Assembly: GCA_948470475.1 (NCBI GenBank)
Contig: OX419335.1
Location: 24,659,661 to 24,723,660, forward strand
Source of the DNA: Galaxea fascicularis
Lineage: Eukaryota; Cnidaria; Anthozoa; Scleractinia; Euphylliidae
Direction: 5' to 3'
Length of the DNA stretch: 64,000 bases
The first letter of the stretch is position 1. Each line of letters opens with the position of its first letter. Positions 21,810 to 34,100 of this stretch are shown piece by piece. The position numbers and the translations under genes were made by a program. The notes under the pieces are model-generated. The model did no database searches, had not been told where the DNA came from, and saw only the letters and a program-made list of their open reading frames with translations.

Positions 21810-22531
21810 GGTGTCTAGAAAATTAGACCTAAGACCTAAGACCTAAGACCTAGAAAACTAAGACCCAGAAAACTGTGGTCACCATCCCCAGTGTAGTATC
21901 TCACAGCTGACGTCTTAGCAAAACAATTCGCCTTAGTCACACAGCGGCCATATGGGGTTAAATGAGGTTTACAAGCTAAACACGACTCCCGTTGTTTCGT
22001 GATGTTAGATATTACCATACCTGTCAACCCCCGGAGTTCCAAAATCTGGAGACGTCTCGAAATCCTCGCGTTGTAAGAATGCGTTTTACGACAATGTCCG
22101 AATACTCTCCGAGAATCACCCGAAGGCTTTCCGAATGTTCCCGATGTGACATCTTGAAAACAACGAAATTAATGAAAAAAAGAATTCGAAAGAAGCCGCG
22201 GATTTTCCTGGGAGATTTGGTGCTCTAACCTGGAGACCGGGAGATTTTATGAGATGAGCCGACAATTGCAGCGATTTCATGGTGACCACAGTTTTCTGGG
22301 TCTTAGTTTTCTGGGTCTTAGTTTTCAAGGTCTTAGTTTTCTAGGTCTTAGTTTTCTGGGTCTTAGGTCTTAGGTCTTAGTTTTCTAGACACCCCGATTT
22401 CATGGTGACCACAGTTTTCTGGGTCTTAGTTTTCTAGGTCTTAGTTTTCTAGGTCTTAGTTTTCTGGGTCTTAGTTTTCTAGGTCTTAGGTCTTAGGTCT
22501 TAGGTCTTAGGTCTTAGTTTTCTAGACACCC
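21810..22531. mobile_element. Element with telomere-like tandem repeats in its inverted ends
   Basis: The left end GGTGTCTAGAAAATTAGACC is followed by repeated AAGACCT units. The right end carries the complementary GTCTTAG units and TTTTCTAGACACC. A second internal copy of the right end occurs at about 22260-22391, so the right terminus is duplicated. The central part has no recognised gene. Confidence 0.65.
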
Positions 22532-25114
22532 TCCTGGAAAGGGCTTACTTGAGGTTCGTTCTCTCTTAAATAGTGCTCGCTCGTCTTTGTTTGTCGTAAT
22601 AGTATGTTTCTCTAACGAGGCTGTCAATTAAAAGTTGGCACAGACAAGTCAGCCTTTAGTTCGATCATTTCTATGACGAGTAGTTTCTCTATTTTAAAGC
22701 GTTCAAACTGGGACCAACTACAGTGTATTACGCTTTCATGTCAGTGCTTTCTATTGACCATGGCGAAATAACAAAAAAGTGGAAAAATTAGTGCTGACTG
22801 ATATACTCGTCTAGGAACTCGAATTAACTACACAGTCTATCAAACGCGACCAAACGTCACCTTGTTTTTTACAGTTGTCAATTCCCCTAATCCGTCGACA
22901 AATTCGTTTCACTAACTGTGCAGTGCCAATCATTAAGCCGTTTGAACATTAATGTTTGAGTCAAGAAAATTCATCTTTGTTGTCTAGAATTTTTGACTAA
23001 ACGTTTGAGGCGTGGATAATGAAATTCATTATCCTTAATACTAGAATGTTGTGTTGCTTTATTTGCCATGCCGGAGTTTCACTTTGGGAATGAGGTTGAT
23101 TTCTACTGCTCCGGCACACAATCGCATTCCGCCAGTAAATTTATTGGAAATAATAGGTTCTTTGTATTGCCTGTACGTATGCCTATGACCAGACGAGAGC
23201 TTGCATTCTTGTTTACTTTGAAGTTGCTCCGAAATTATCACTCGCACTTAGCCGACCAAATTTTCATTCTTCATTGCTTCCATAATTATGCATGCTTGCT
23301 GAAGATACCCAAGATCGCTACTAACAAAGCGATCAGCATTAGCAGCGATTTGGAAGAGTTGTCACGAAAAGAACGCACGCATGATTTGATGTGCGGCTGG
23401 ATGTAACCACATGTTGGCGATGACCATCACTATAACTCGCTACTTTGGAGTTCTATCAAAGTTATACCATTCGTAACACGGACGCCGTTTTCAACTGGAT
23501 ACTTAGCTTTGGGTGATGTGAACAACGGTAAGAGATGCGAATTTACATCATGAATAATATCTTAAAGTATGATGTCATATTACCACAAAAGATGGAGAGT
23601 TTTTACTGGGCTGAACTTTTAATAAATGGAAATCGTCGACGGTTCACTGTTAATAATTAAAGACATCGCTAATTTTCTACAGTAAGCGTGGGCTTCAAAT
23701 CGGCTTGTCCAATAGTCGACTCTCATCCGAGCCAACCATTTTTCATTAATTTTGAACTATAAGTCAGTGCAAATTCGAATGGGGACACTAAACATACTGA
23801 GCAAGGCGTCAAAGAATGAAGGACGGGATAAATATATGGGACAATTGAATATCTTGCGTTGATCCGAATCTAACCTGCCTGAGAACAAACCGTTCACAAC
23901 AGCTCTCTGTTGAAACCAACTGCATTGGACCGGAGGGATTAAACAGGCTGGCCTAAGAAAGACGATTTTCAAACATCAGGGATAACCTTAATTAGCATGT
24001 AGAAATGTTTGAATTTATTTTCCGGAACGTTTACGTTCCATACACATCCTCTCTAGAATTTGTGATCGAATCAGTGAAGGCCTCAAGGCTACAACGAGTT
24101 GCAAAAACACTTGAGACACTGTACGTCATTTGGCCTTTAATGATGTTTTCAATTATCTTCCGCTTTCCCTTCCCCTTCCCCTCTTATCAAAGTTGCTAAC
24201 AGTGCAACACCATGCTCGAAACTTTGAGGAACAACATTGGATGGGGGAGAGGGAGGGGGGGTGTGTTGTATCTCACAGATTTGTTAGCAGCGGCGTTTTA
24301 GAGAAAGAAAAGATGTTTTTGATTGCGAATATAAAAATGTCGCAACAATTTTGCAACTGGTTGTGTTTCATTTTGTACCTCAATATTGTCCTTGGCATAT
24401 GTATCATATAATGCATCTTGGGCGTTATGGAACCGACAGTCTGGATACAATCCAGTGATTTTGAATCAAAACTTGTAAATAAGCCACTTGATTAGGACTC
24501 ATTGTCGGTGCAAAAATTATACGCATGATATCAAGGGGCGTTTTAAAGAAAGAAAAGATGTCAGTTTGATTGTGAATGTCTCAACAATTTTGCAACTGGT
24601 TCTGGCAGTTAGTTTATACTAATATCATTGACGAGGGTAGCAAGCAGGTACATTTCTGCGTCTTCTCCAGAGTCCGACATTCAGAGGGCTTTCTATTCAG
24701 AGGGCTTTCTTTTGTTCGAAGTTTATATGTAAAACAAAACTTTTGAGCCTGAGCTTTCTCACGGTCGGGCATGCATGTAAGAGTGATTGTCGTTCCGCCA
24801 TTTTGAACTTAGCCTCGTAAAAACGCTGACGTTTTCCTTGTGATCAAATAAAAGTTTTGAACTTTCCCGCATACATTTTCGGTCTAGGAACTAGGAAACG
24901 TATCAAGAAACGGACTATTATACCGGGTCCATTTTGGTGATTAAACCTAAAACAATAGTCCTTTTGCTGTTTGAGGCACCAAGGGAATTTTTGCGAAGCT
25001 TGTCTTGTTTCAGGCTTTAAAAACCTCAGAGTTAGTGGAACTGTATTGTCGCTATCTCACATAAGCGACTTTCAAACTTTGCCCATTCCGGCTAATTTTA
25101 AGCTGATCTTTTAA
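22532..25114. other. Intergenic, no gene recognised
   Basis: The longest frame (23068-23406) has no family signature and no splice context. A roughly 70-bp direct repeat occurs at 24291-24365 and 24537-24603, sharing CAACAATTTTGCAACTGGTT. A G-rich stretch lies at 24242-24262. Confidence 0.4.
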
Positions 25115-26724
25115 AGTGGGGGGACAGGGGGGGCGGGAGCCCGGGAGAATAGGGGTCGGGAGGGGTACGGGAGGCGGGGAGAGGAAAGGGCGGGAAGCGG
25201 GAGTTCTAAGAGGACGGGAAGCGGGAGAGAAATGTGAAACGCTAATTTTTTTAATTCAACAATATGTTACAATACTTTCAAAAACAAGAACCCAAAATAT
25301 ATTTGACTTGCATTTAACGTCTTCTCGGTCACTTCTGAGACTTCTGAGCAAACGAGCAAACGAAAATTTGCGCTTGGGCTGAAAAACAGGCTTACTTCCG
25401 CTGAAATAGTAAACCCGTTTACAGTGGTTACGTCAGAGGTCATGAAATGTCAAGCGGCATGAGTGCACATGTGTCGCGTATAAAGCTGTACTAAGCTGTC
25501 AAATTGCAAAAAGGTGAGGCGAGCAGCCGCTCTCAAATCAATGTCGTCGAAGACAATTTCATTAGGTGTCAGTATTTTTCGGTGCAGCAGTGAAAGGTCA
25601 GTACGTGGAAGACTTTCTTGGGAGCTTGCTCCTTACGACCGTGAGTCAGAACGAACCAAAGATTTCACCGCGTGGGTCTAGAAATGCCGCAACAGAGCGC
25701 TGCTTTTAATGAGCGCGCTGGAGAGTGTGGAGTGGTTGGTTTTACGACCCAGTTTTTTGTTTTAGACAAGTCCAAATCGATTCTAACTACCATTTGGAGC
25801 AGAAGGAGACCAGTGCGCCCACCTAGGCACATGGAAGACGTCTTTTAGATTTCCCAAACAATAACTAACAATAATGCATATCTGAAATCCGCCTGGGACG
25901 TTTGCCTGCAATTCCGTCAAATCCTACTTCCATGATTTAATTGTCTGATCTCAATAAAGCCGGACTGGTTACTGAAAATGCGTATACTTTATAAGAACAC
26001 TAGACAATTTTGAATTAACTTTTTAGACCGTCGTCATTGAAAACGGATTTCAGAAACAAATCTGAAGAGCCAATGAAAATAGACTGAAATTGTGAAACTC
26101 AAAGAAGATAAACAAGTAGGTGAAAACTTCATTCAATCAAAACGTATGGCAGTGGTAAACTTTTTAAATTATTTAAAAACAAAGGAAATAAAGTTCTAAA
26201 GTGAGGACGTCACAAAAATAAAATTTTGAAATTATGGAATATGATGCCATATTCTTATAGAGCATCCTGAAAGACGCCCTCGTCCCAAAATTAGCTCCGA
26301 ATTGCAATTCCCAGGAGAGGTATAAGGAATCAATACAAACCCTTCAAAATTTCTTTCAGTTCCTTCAGTTTAGAACTGACTCAAAATTAGAGAGATTTAT
26401 ATGGGGCAGTATCAAATTTTCGGCTGGGAATTACAATTAAGAGCTAATTTTTGGCAAAGACCGTTTTTTAAGGATACTCCATTCGAAAATGGCGCCCAAT
26501 CCCATAATTTCACAAATTTAATTTTTTGTGACGTCACACTTTAGAACTCTATGCTTGAGAACTGTGACGCTCAATGACTAGGATGTGTTTCGACTCTGCC
26601 AATTTACAGGGGACGGGAGCAGCACGGAAAAGGGCGGAAGGCGGGAGATAAACTGTACGGGAAGCGGGAGAGCAGGGTACGGGAGGCAGGAGGTTCTGAC
26701 CCCCCTGTCCCCCCCCCCCCCACT
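25115..26724. mobile_element. Composite element bounded by G-rich/C-rich inverted ends
   Basis: The left end AGTGGGGGGACAGGGGGGGC and the right end (CCCCTGTCCCCCC through CACT) are reverse complements. Each is joined to tandem GGGCGGGAAGCGGGAG-type units, which are inverted on the right side. Nested inside is a palindromic MITE (26192-26551). No transposase frame is visible, so it is a non-autonomous element. Confidence 0.6.
26192..26551. mobile_element. Palindromic MITE, degraded copy
   Basis: The ends AGTTCTAAAGTGAGGACGTCAC and GTGACGTCACACTTTAGAACT are inverted and match the family at 17394-17780, as does the internal CAATACAAACCCTTC block. The arms have diverged, so this copy is older. 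Confidence 0.75.
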
Positions 26725-27097
26725 ATAAAACCGTGTCAATGAATTGTGCGATGACGGAGCTGAAAAAGTCCGACAATTGAGTTCATACTGAACTGAACTT
26801 GCCCTTCCTGAACAGTACTCGGCTTTGGGCAATAAAACCAATGGATGCGGAAAAGATTTCGGGGGCATCTATTTTCCAGAGGCTGTTCGTGTGTAAAGGG
26901 CATCTACTGAAACGCTGGGGAGATCTCTTTTCGGTCGCTTCTTAGCGGGAGAAAGAGAGAAAGATGAAAAGCGTTTCCATCGGCCAAGACTCATTAACTG
27001 ATTGATGTTCCTGGGGGTGAAGAACGCGCAAGGAACTCCAAGCCAAGAAATCTCATGTTGTTAGGAGGCAAAACAAACAAAATTGGGAAGAAACCGC

Positions 27098-27475
27098 GCT
27101 TGTTTTCTGGAACTACGAGTTACTTAGGGAAGCAGTTGAGTCTTATTAACTACTTAATAACCTCGAACGTTCGGTCTTTACGGGAAATCTCAAACTGAGG
27201 CCTTGCTATTTGTTGATCGAGTGTAACGAGGTCAATACAGCGAGGCTCTATATGTCAACGGTTCGTTTAAGCTTGTTTTCTGGAACTACGAGTTGCTTAG
27301 GGAAGCAGTTGAGTCTTACTAACTACTTATTAACCTCGAACGTTCGGTCTTTCCGGGAAATCTCAAACTGAGGCCTTGCTATTTGTTGATCGAGCGTAAC
27401 GAGGTCAATACAGCGAGGTTGAAGTTTGAGATTTTCCCTTAAAGACTGAGCGTTCGAGGTTAATAAGTTGTTTAT
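27098..27475. repeat. Tandem duplication plus inverted tail
   Basis: A unit of about 150-170 bp at 27098-27270 is repeated with few changes at 27271-27418. Part of it (the TTAACCTCGAACG to GAAATCTCAAACT segment) then occurs inverted at 27420-27475. The ATGTCAACGGTTCGTTTAAG block recurs once more near 27833. Confidence 0.8.
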
Positions 27476-28187
27476 TATACGGCTTTAAACAAAACAGCCA
27501 AATGCTGTTTTGGTTTTGCTTAATGCGTACCCGCATAACGGGAGAATATTGCCCTAGCACGTGGCCAATCAGGGTGCGCATTATATATCACACCAGCTAC
27601 AAGAACTAGCCATATAATAAATAAAAATAAAATAAGAGTCATCTAAAGCCGCTTTGAGTTTCGTTCCCCGGTGATAAATTCATCTGGTATAATTTATTCT
27701 CTCCATTCCTATTGTGAATGTCATGCGAGGAAGAAGAACAAAAAGAAGCAAGCGGGAGGCTTAACCTTGAAATTCCTTGAAATACTAGCTTGAACTATTA
27801 AGCAGCTAAAAGGTAACCTTACTGGACTGCATATGTCAACGGTTCGTTTAAGCTTTGGTGTGAACGCGTAAATCAGTAAGAAATTAGGCTACTTTCGAAA
27901 TATCAAAACTCAGCTTGATACCCAGGCCTAGAGGTCAAAACAGTAGTTACGAATTGCAAGGTATGAGAAAGATGATAAACATAGCTTCAGTTTCCTTTGT
28001 TTTGTCCTCTGCGCCTCACTATCCAGCTGAATTTTGATATTCTCAAAGTAACCCTTTGAATTTACTGACTATTACTAGGTATGTGGCTATATCTTTTTAT
28101 GAGAAACGGGGATGAATCTCTCATTTTCAGAGTCTTGAATTAATTACTTTCATTGCCTCATTGACAGTCTGACATCCCAGTTCCCAC

Positions 28188-31100
28188 ATGAATTACGAAA
28201 AACTGAGCTCTGAAACCCAGCCTGAAAACCCAAAGAAGAACGCTGGATTTTTCTCTCTTCTTACCTTTGCGTGGCTAAATGATTTGTTAAAACAAGGAAA
28301 CAAACGACCACTTGAAAACGATGACCTTCCACCACTGTTGAAAGAAGATCAGAATGAAGCTCTTGTGGAACATTTGCAAAATGAATGGATTTTGATTTGC
28401 GACGAAAGCAAACCAGGAGAAAGTAAAGGATGGATAAAGACGGCTAAACTATGGGGCGCCTTTCTAAGAATCGTGCCGGTTTCCGAGATTCTAGTGGTGG
28501 TGAGTCTGGCGTCGTTACACGTCACACTGCGTATCATGCAGCCGTTATTTCTTATTGGACTGCTTTCAGAACTTATGGAAGAGTCCCGGGTTCTCAAGAG
28601 GTGGATTTATTTTCACGCTGCTGGCGTATGCCTGTGCGCCTGGCTCATCGCAATTTCCAAGTGTCACTGTGACTATCGGTCTTCAATGATTGCAATGCGA
28701 ATACGGTCTGCTGTTCTTGGTTTAGTCTACAAGAAGGTAGCTAGGTACTTTACGAAAAGCCAATTATGTGATTGTGTTGCACTACCATAAACCAGGAATG
28801 ATACATGACCCATTACCTTAAAAGTATCAAAGAATGTTTTACTGTCGTTGTTATGCCGAGTCACAGGAATTACAACAGCAATCCTACGCAACCAGTTAGA
28901 AGAATCAACCAATGCTATGATGTGAGAATTTCTTTGCACTCTCAGTTATTCGGCAAGGACGTCAGCAGTTTTCAGCAGCTGGACTCTACTTAAGGTGGTT
29001 CAAAATAGTTTCGTTATTTGTAAACAGCGCCTTTAAACGTTTTGTCCATTTCGCGCATTTTTTTTTTAACTTTTGGACAGGTTCGCACCAACAATACCTA
29101 TATGAACCAATAAACACTATAACAGCTTGGAAAGGTAAATATACATAGGCGGAAACCAAGTAAATTTAGTGGTGGTGTGTTAAAAATCGTCAAGAAACGA
29201 GCGAAAACAGCACCCGGACGCCTTGCGATGTTCCTATATTCTTATCCGCCAGACGTTTTGTTTTGAGACATTTGCCTCATCGTTTTTTGGGGTACTCATT
29301 TATCTTTTTCCCACAGGTCCTGCAGCTTTCATTGTCTGATTTGACGAGGATGACCACGGGTCATGTCATCAATCTTATCTCCAATGACGTTCAGCGTTTC
29401 GATCGCGCGGTTCGCGGGTTGCCGAGCTTGTTGCTGGCACCCTTTGGCTTCTTGACTGCTAACACCATTTTGTTCCACTTCATTGGATGGCCTACTCTGT
29501 TTGGCAATGTTTATCTCCTTGTTATCTTCGTCTATCAAGTCCACGGTTCCCAACTTGCCACTCAACTGAGACTGAAGGCCGTTGTGTTGGCGGATAAACG
29601 TGTCAAAGTCATTAACGAAATTATCCGCGGGATTCGCACAATCAAGATCTGCAGCTGGGAGAAGTACTTTGGAAGACTAGTTTCTTTAGTAAGAGGGTCA
29701 GTGGGTATTTTGTCACAATTCCCCTTAATTAATCATCACTTGTTATTCAAAAAGCAAATTACAAGTTCTAATTTTGACCTAAGGTAATTATTACTGAGAT
29801 TTAGGAAGTATTACGGTTTTTACTAATAAAAAAAACAGTTCGGTTGAAAATTAGTTTACCACCGTCAGATAAAGAAAACCGTTTTAAATATCCCCAAATC
29901 AACTACCCTATTTGGTACGACAATGTTGTTGTTGTCTGAATTTTCATTTCTCATGTACGGATCACACCACTTGAGCACCGCTAACATATGAACGAACACT
30001 TGCAACAGCGTTTATTTTCCTCTTTTACAGGAAAGAAATCTCGGTTATTCGCAAGATCAGTGTATTTCAAGCAAGCATAAAATCCATCACCGCCACAAAC
30101 GCAAGACTGACTTCTCTCATAATCTTTCTCACATACCTTGTAAGTGGCCATTCTCTAACAACATTGTCAGTGTTTGTCATCTTCGCGTACGCAAAGGTCT
30201 TAACAATTTTTACGAAGTACTTTGGGAGGCGACTAAGTCCATTTCTCGACTGCAACATGTCCGTATTACGAATTCAGAAGTTTCTCGTAACAGCGCAGCG
30301 TTCGAGTTTGCATACCAAGAAACGACTATTGAAATGTTCAGTAAGTGAAACCAAAGTCGTTTCAAAACTAAAAGAACCACACAATTATTCCAATCCGACG
30401 GTTTCTTTGACAAATGTACGTTGCAAGGTGAAAGACAAGATGCTTCTTGAAAATGTCAACATAAAAACGGACAAACCACAAATTGTTGCAATCACTGGCC
30501 CTGTTGGAAGTGGAAAAACCTCTTTGCTTCTAGCTATGCTTGGTGAACTTTCCATCTATAATGGCAATGTTGATCGCACATTGAAAACTGGCTTTCGTTG
30601 GACAGTTACCCTGGATTTTCTCTGGGACTCTTCGCGACAATATTATCTTTAACGAGCCCTTCGATTCGACAAAGTTTCAGAAGATTGTGGAAATTTGTGC
30701 ACTTAAGAAAGACATTGAGCGCTTCCCTGACGAGGACTTGACAACAATTGGCGAGCGTGGAATTGTCTTAAGTGGTGGTCAGCGGGTTCGTGTGAGCATG
30801 GCACGCGCACTTTACTCGGATGCTGACATCTTTCTGTTAGATGATCCGCTAAGCTGTGTGGACGCCCAGGTTGGAAATCAGATTTTCGAGGATTACATAC
30901 TAACTGCATTACGTGGTCGGTTGTGTTTTTTTGTGACTCATCAACCATGTTACATAAAGTATGCAGATCACATTATTGTCATGAATAAAGGCTCCATTGC
31001 ATGGGAAGGAAGCTTTACTGACTTAAATAAGAGCGATCCGAATGAAATTGCCGGGTTAGGAACTATCTTTACCACTGACGAAAGTTTGAATAACACTACT

Positions 31101-34100
31101 AGTTCTGATTCAGTATTTCAAGAGAAGCGTGACTTTCAGAGTTCTGAAGAAACGAGTTTGGTCATTCCCAAAGAAGATCGCAACTTTGGATCAGTGTCCT
31201 ATAAGACGTACTGGAAGTACTTCAGAGCTGGTATCCCTGTGTACCAGATGGTTATTCTCCTTGTGATATCTAACAGCGCTTTGGGTGAGTGTTCTAATAC
31301 CTTTTAACAACCATTGAAAACGTAGACCTCTCCACGGTCCTTGGAAAAAGTGTATCAAGGAACCAGTAAAGAAACATTGTTTTACGTTGCTTAAATTTAA
31401 TGTATTTCAATACGTTTCGTGACCGATACACAGGGGCGTTACCCATTTCGTCGCTTTTTTTACTTGGCGCTTATTGATGGAACTTTTCGCTCCCAGTTCA
31501 GAGATAGGGAAAACAGGGACCCTTTTTATGTGGTTGGTTTTCATATGGAACTGGAGTAATCTCACTCCTAGCCATGTGAACAGTCTATAGGGTCTAGGCA
31601 AAGATTTCTCCACTATTCCTTTCAGAAACTGTTCAGTTTACAATATCAATCTACAGTACCAGATGCTTTCAATGTTTACGTGACGGAGACTAGAGGTAGT
31701 TGTACGTTTTAGCCTGAAACCCTGCCTAGTTTCTTTGGTCCAAGATAGTGACATCTAATCAAATACTTAGGTGAAAGGCATGGACAAGGGAAGATAGTTC
31801 AAGGGAGGACAATGCCAGGGGGGTCATATAAACCAACGGCAAGGTCATGTACTCTGAGATACCGTAACCGTAACCGCAGCGTGTCAATTAGTGCGTGAAA
31901 AAAATTACTACCCACGTAGGAGTTGATGCCATGCAGTGTTCAATAATAAAACACACAGACATGATATCTTCATCTCGCTTTGCCTTTCAGCATCACAGGT
32001 GGTTCCTGATTGGTTGATGGCACAATGGAATGGAATAACTTGGGCGTCATCTTCCGATCGCGCCAACATTTATCTTTACGTGGGACTGGCGCTAGGTTCA
32101 ACTGTGTTACTGTTTTTGTCAGCGTTTTTGTTTTACCAGGCAACTATTAACTCCTCAAGGAACCTTCATGGCAAGATGCTTAAGGCTATCGTGATGGCGC
32201 CAGTTTTTTTCTTCGACACAAACCCATCTGGTCGTATCTCTAATCGCTTTTCCAAAGACATTGGTGTGATGGATGAAATGCTGTTTGCCTCATTTTACGA
32301 TCTTTATGAAACCATTTGGGGTTTGTTGCTGTCAGTGGGTATTCCTTCATTGGCAAACCTTTGGGCGTTGTTTGCTGCTGTTCCTTTAACAGGAGTGGCG
32401 ACATATTATGGACTGTACTGTTTGAAAACGTCCAGAGAAATTGCTCGGTTGGAGGCCATCAACCGTAGCCCACTGTACTCGCACTTTTCCCTCACCCTTG
32501 AAGGCATTGTTAACATAAGAACCTATCAACAGCAGGATAAATTCATGGATGAATATTTCTGGTAGGACATATCATCACGAATAGATGCCATTATGCAGTG
32601 TGCGTGTACTATGATAACACACTGACGACGTCAAAACGTGGTCGGAAGTCGACGAGACGAGCCGCAGGCAAGAAGCATGACCCCTAATGTTCTTATTGCG
32701 ATTTAGTCCTCTGTGCGTTATCAGAGTTCACATGCACTGCCAAATAGAATCTGTTTGCTTTCTACATTGCTGTTTTAACTTTCTTTGGCTCTTGACAATG
32801 TCGTTTACTCGCAAACTCGTCTTTCCTAATCAGAACTCGAGGTTTACACCGTCAATTATATAAATCATGATAATTTGTTTTGTCATTCAACGAGTTGAAA
32901 TCAAAGCACAATCAATTGAATTAATGGAGCGAAAATGGAAAAAGCCGCCAAATTTCTGCGCGAAATATCACAAGATGTCTGGAGTGCATGACAAATGTTG
33001 AGAGAACTATGACCATATTTGGAATGTGTTACAATGTGTTGAATAACAAAACAACTATCCCGCTCAATCTTGCAGAATCTCCTCCGATTTTAGCCAACTA
33101 TGGCAACGGCATCGTCGACCAAGTATCAGGCGATATTCCGCGCAATTTCGCTTGTTAATTATTAACTTTTTGCTGTTTAACAACCGCGGATGAATTACAA
33201 TGACTTGCCTCTAGCGACGAAGTAGTTCAGTTCAGTTCAGTTCAGTCCTTTATTTTTCTAATGGGCATTGTTAACAAATTGGACATGCCCACAGGTAGCA
33301 GATGCTAATCTGGGCGGGTCACGTCGTGGTAGTCTTACTGTTCCTATTATACTGTTTTCTTTCACAAAATTCAGCCACCAGGAAAAGTTGACGAAAACGT
33401 GGTTTGTCTCCATTGCAGTCGCTCGTTGGCTCCATTTCCGAATGGACTGCATGACGTCTTTCTTTTTAACGATTGTGACAGTGGTTGCCGTGGTGACGTC
33501 ACAACACGCAGGTAAACAGTATAGTCTGCCAGCCCGATCAATTTTGGTGACCATTGTATTATATGCAATCTATTCTTTGATATTTTTTTATCGGTACCTG
33601 AAAATACAGTCATAAATCATAAGGTTTGTCAGTTTGGTTCCAGACTCGTAAGAATAATTTTAGTTGGCACACATACACGTGAAAAAATCGTTGGTAAGGT
33701 TTGCAAAACGACGTCAACAAACGTCGTTAATAACTTGTGGCCATGTGGTATGTGAGGCAATTTGCCAATGAGGCCATAGAGCGTAAAGATTGCAACATGG
33801 TCATACAACCACACGCAACTGCAGCAATAGCAAATTGGCAAAACGTACTGGTGGACAGTAACCGAAACTTTCAGGTCTGACGTTCGTTAATTGTTATTAG
33901 CACATTCGTATGTTGTTTTTAGCCTTGTTACGCTAAGGAAAACTACCGATACTTTTTCAAACAATTTTCTTATTTATTTAAAAAAATAGGTAGCCTGCTT
34001 GCACGCGGTAGTTTGTATACGCGCGAGAGTCCGAAGCCCGGCAAATCCGGTCGCCATATTGGACGAGTTAGTAGAAGGTCTCCTCTCCCTTACCTCCTCC

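Noticed and set aside
23068..23406. 112-codon plus-strand frame
   Set aside because: No recognisable motif, splice context or neighbouring gene parts.
30580..30640. A small intron as explanation of the ABCC frame break
   Set aside because: Any intron here would be under about 60 bp and would remove conserved Q-loop residues. A single extra A is simpler.
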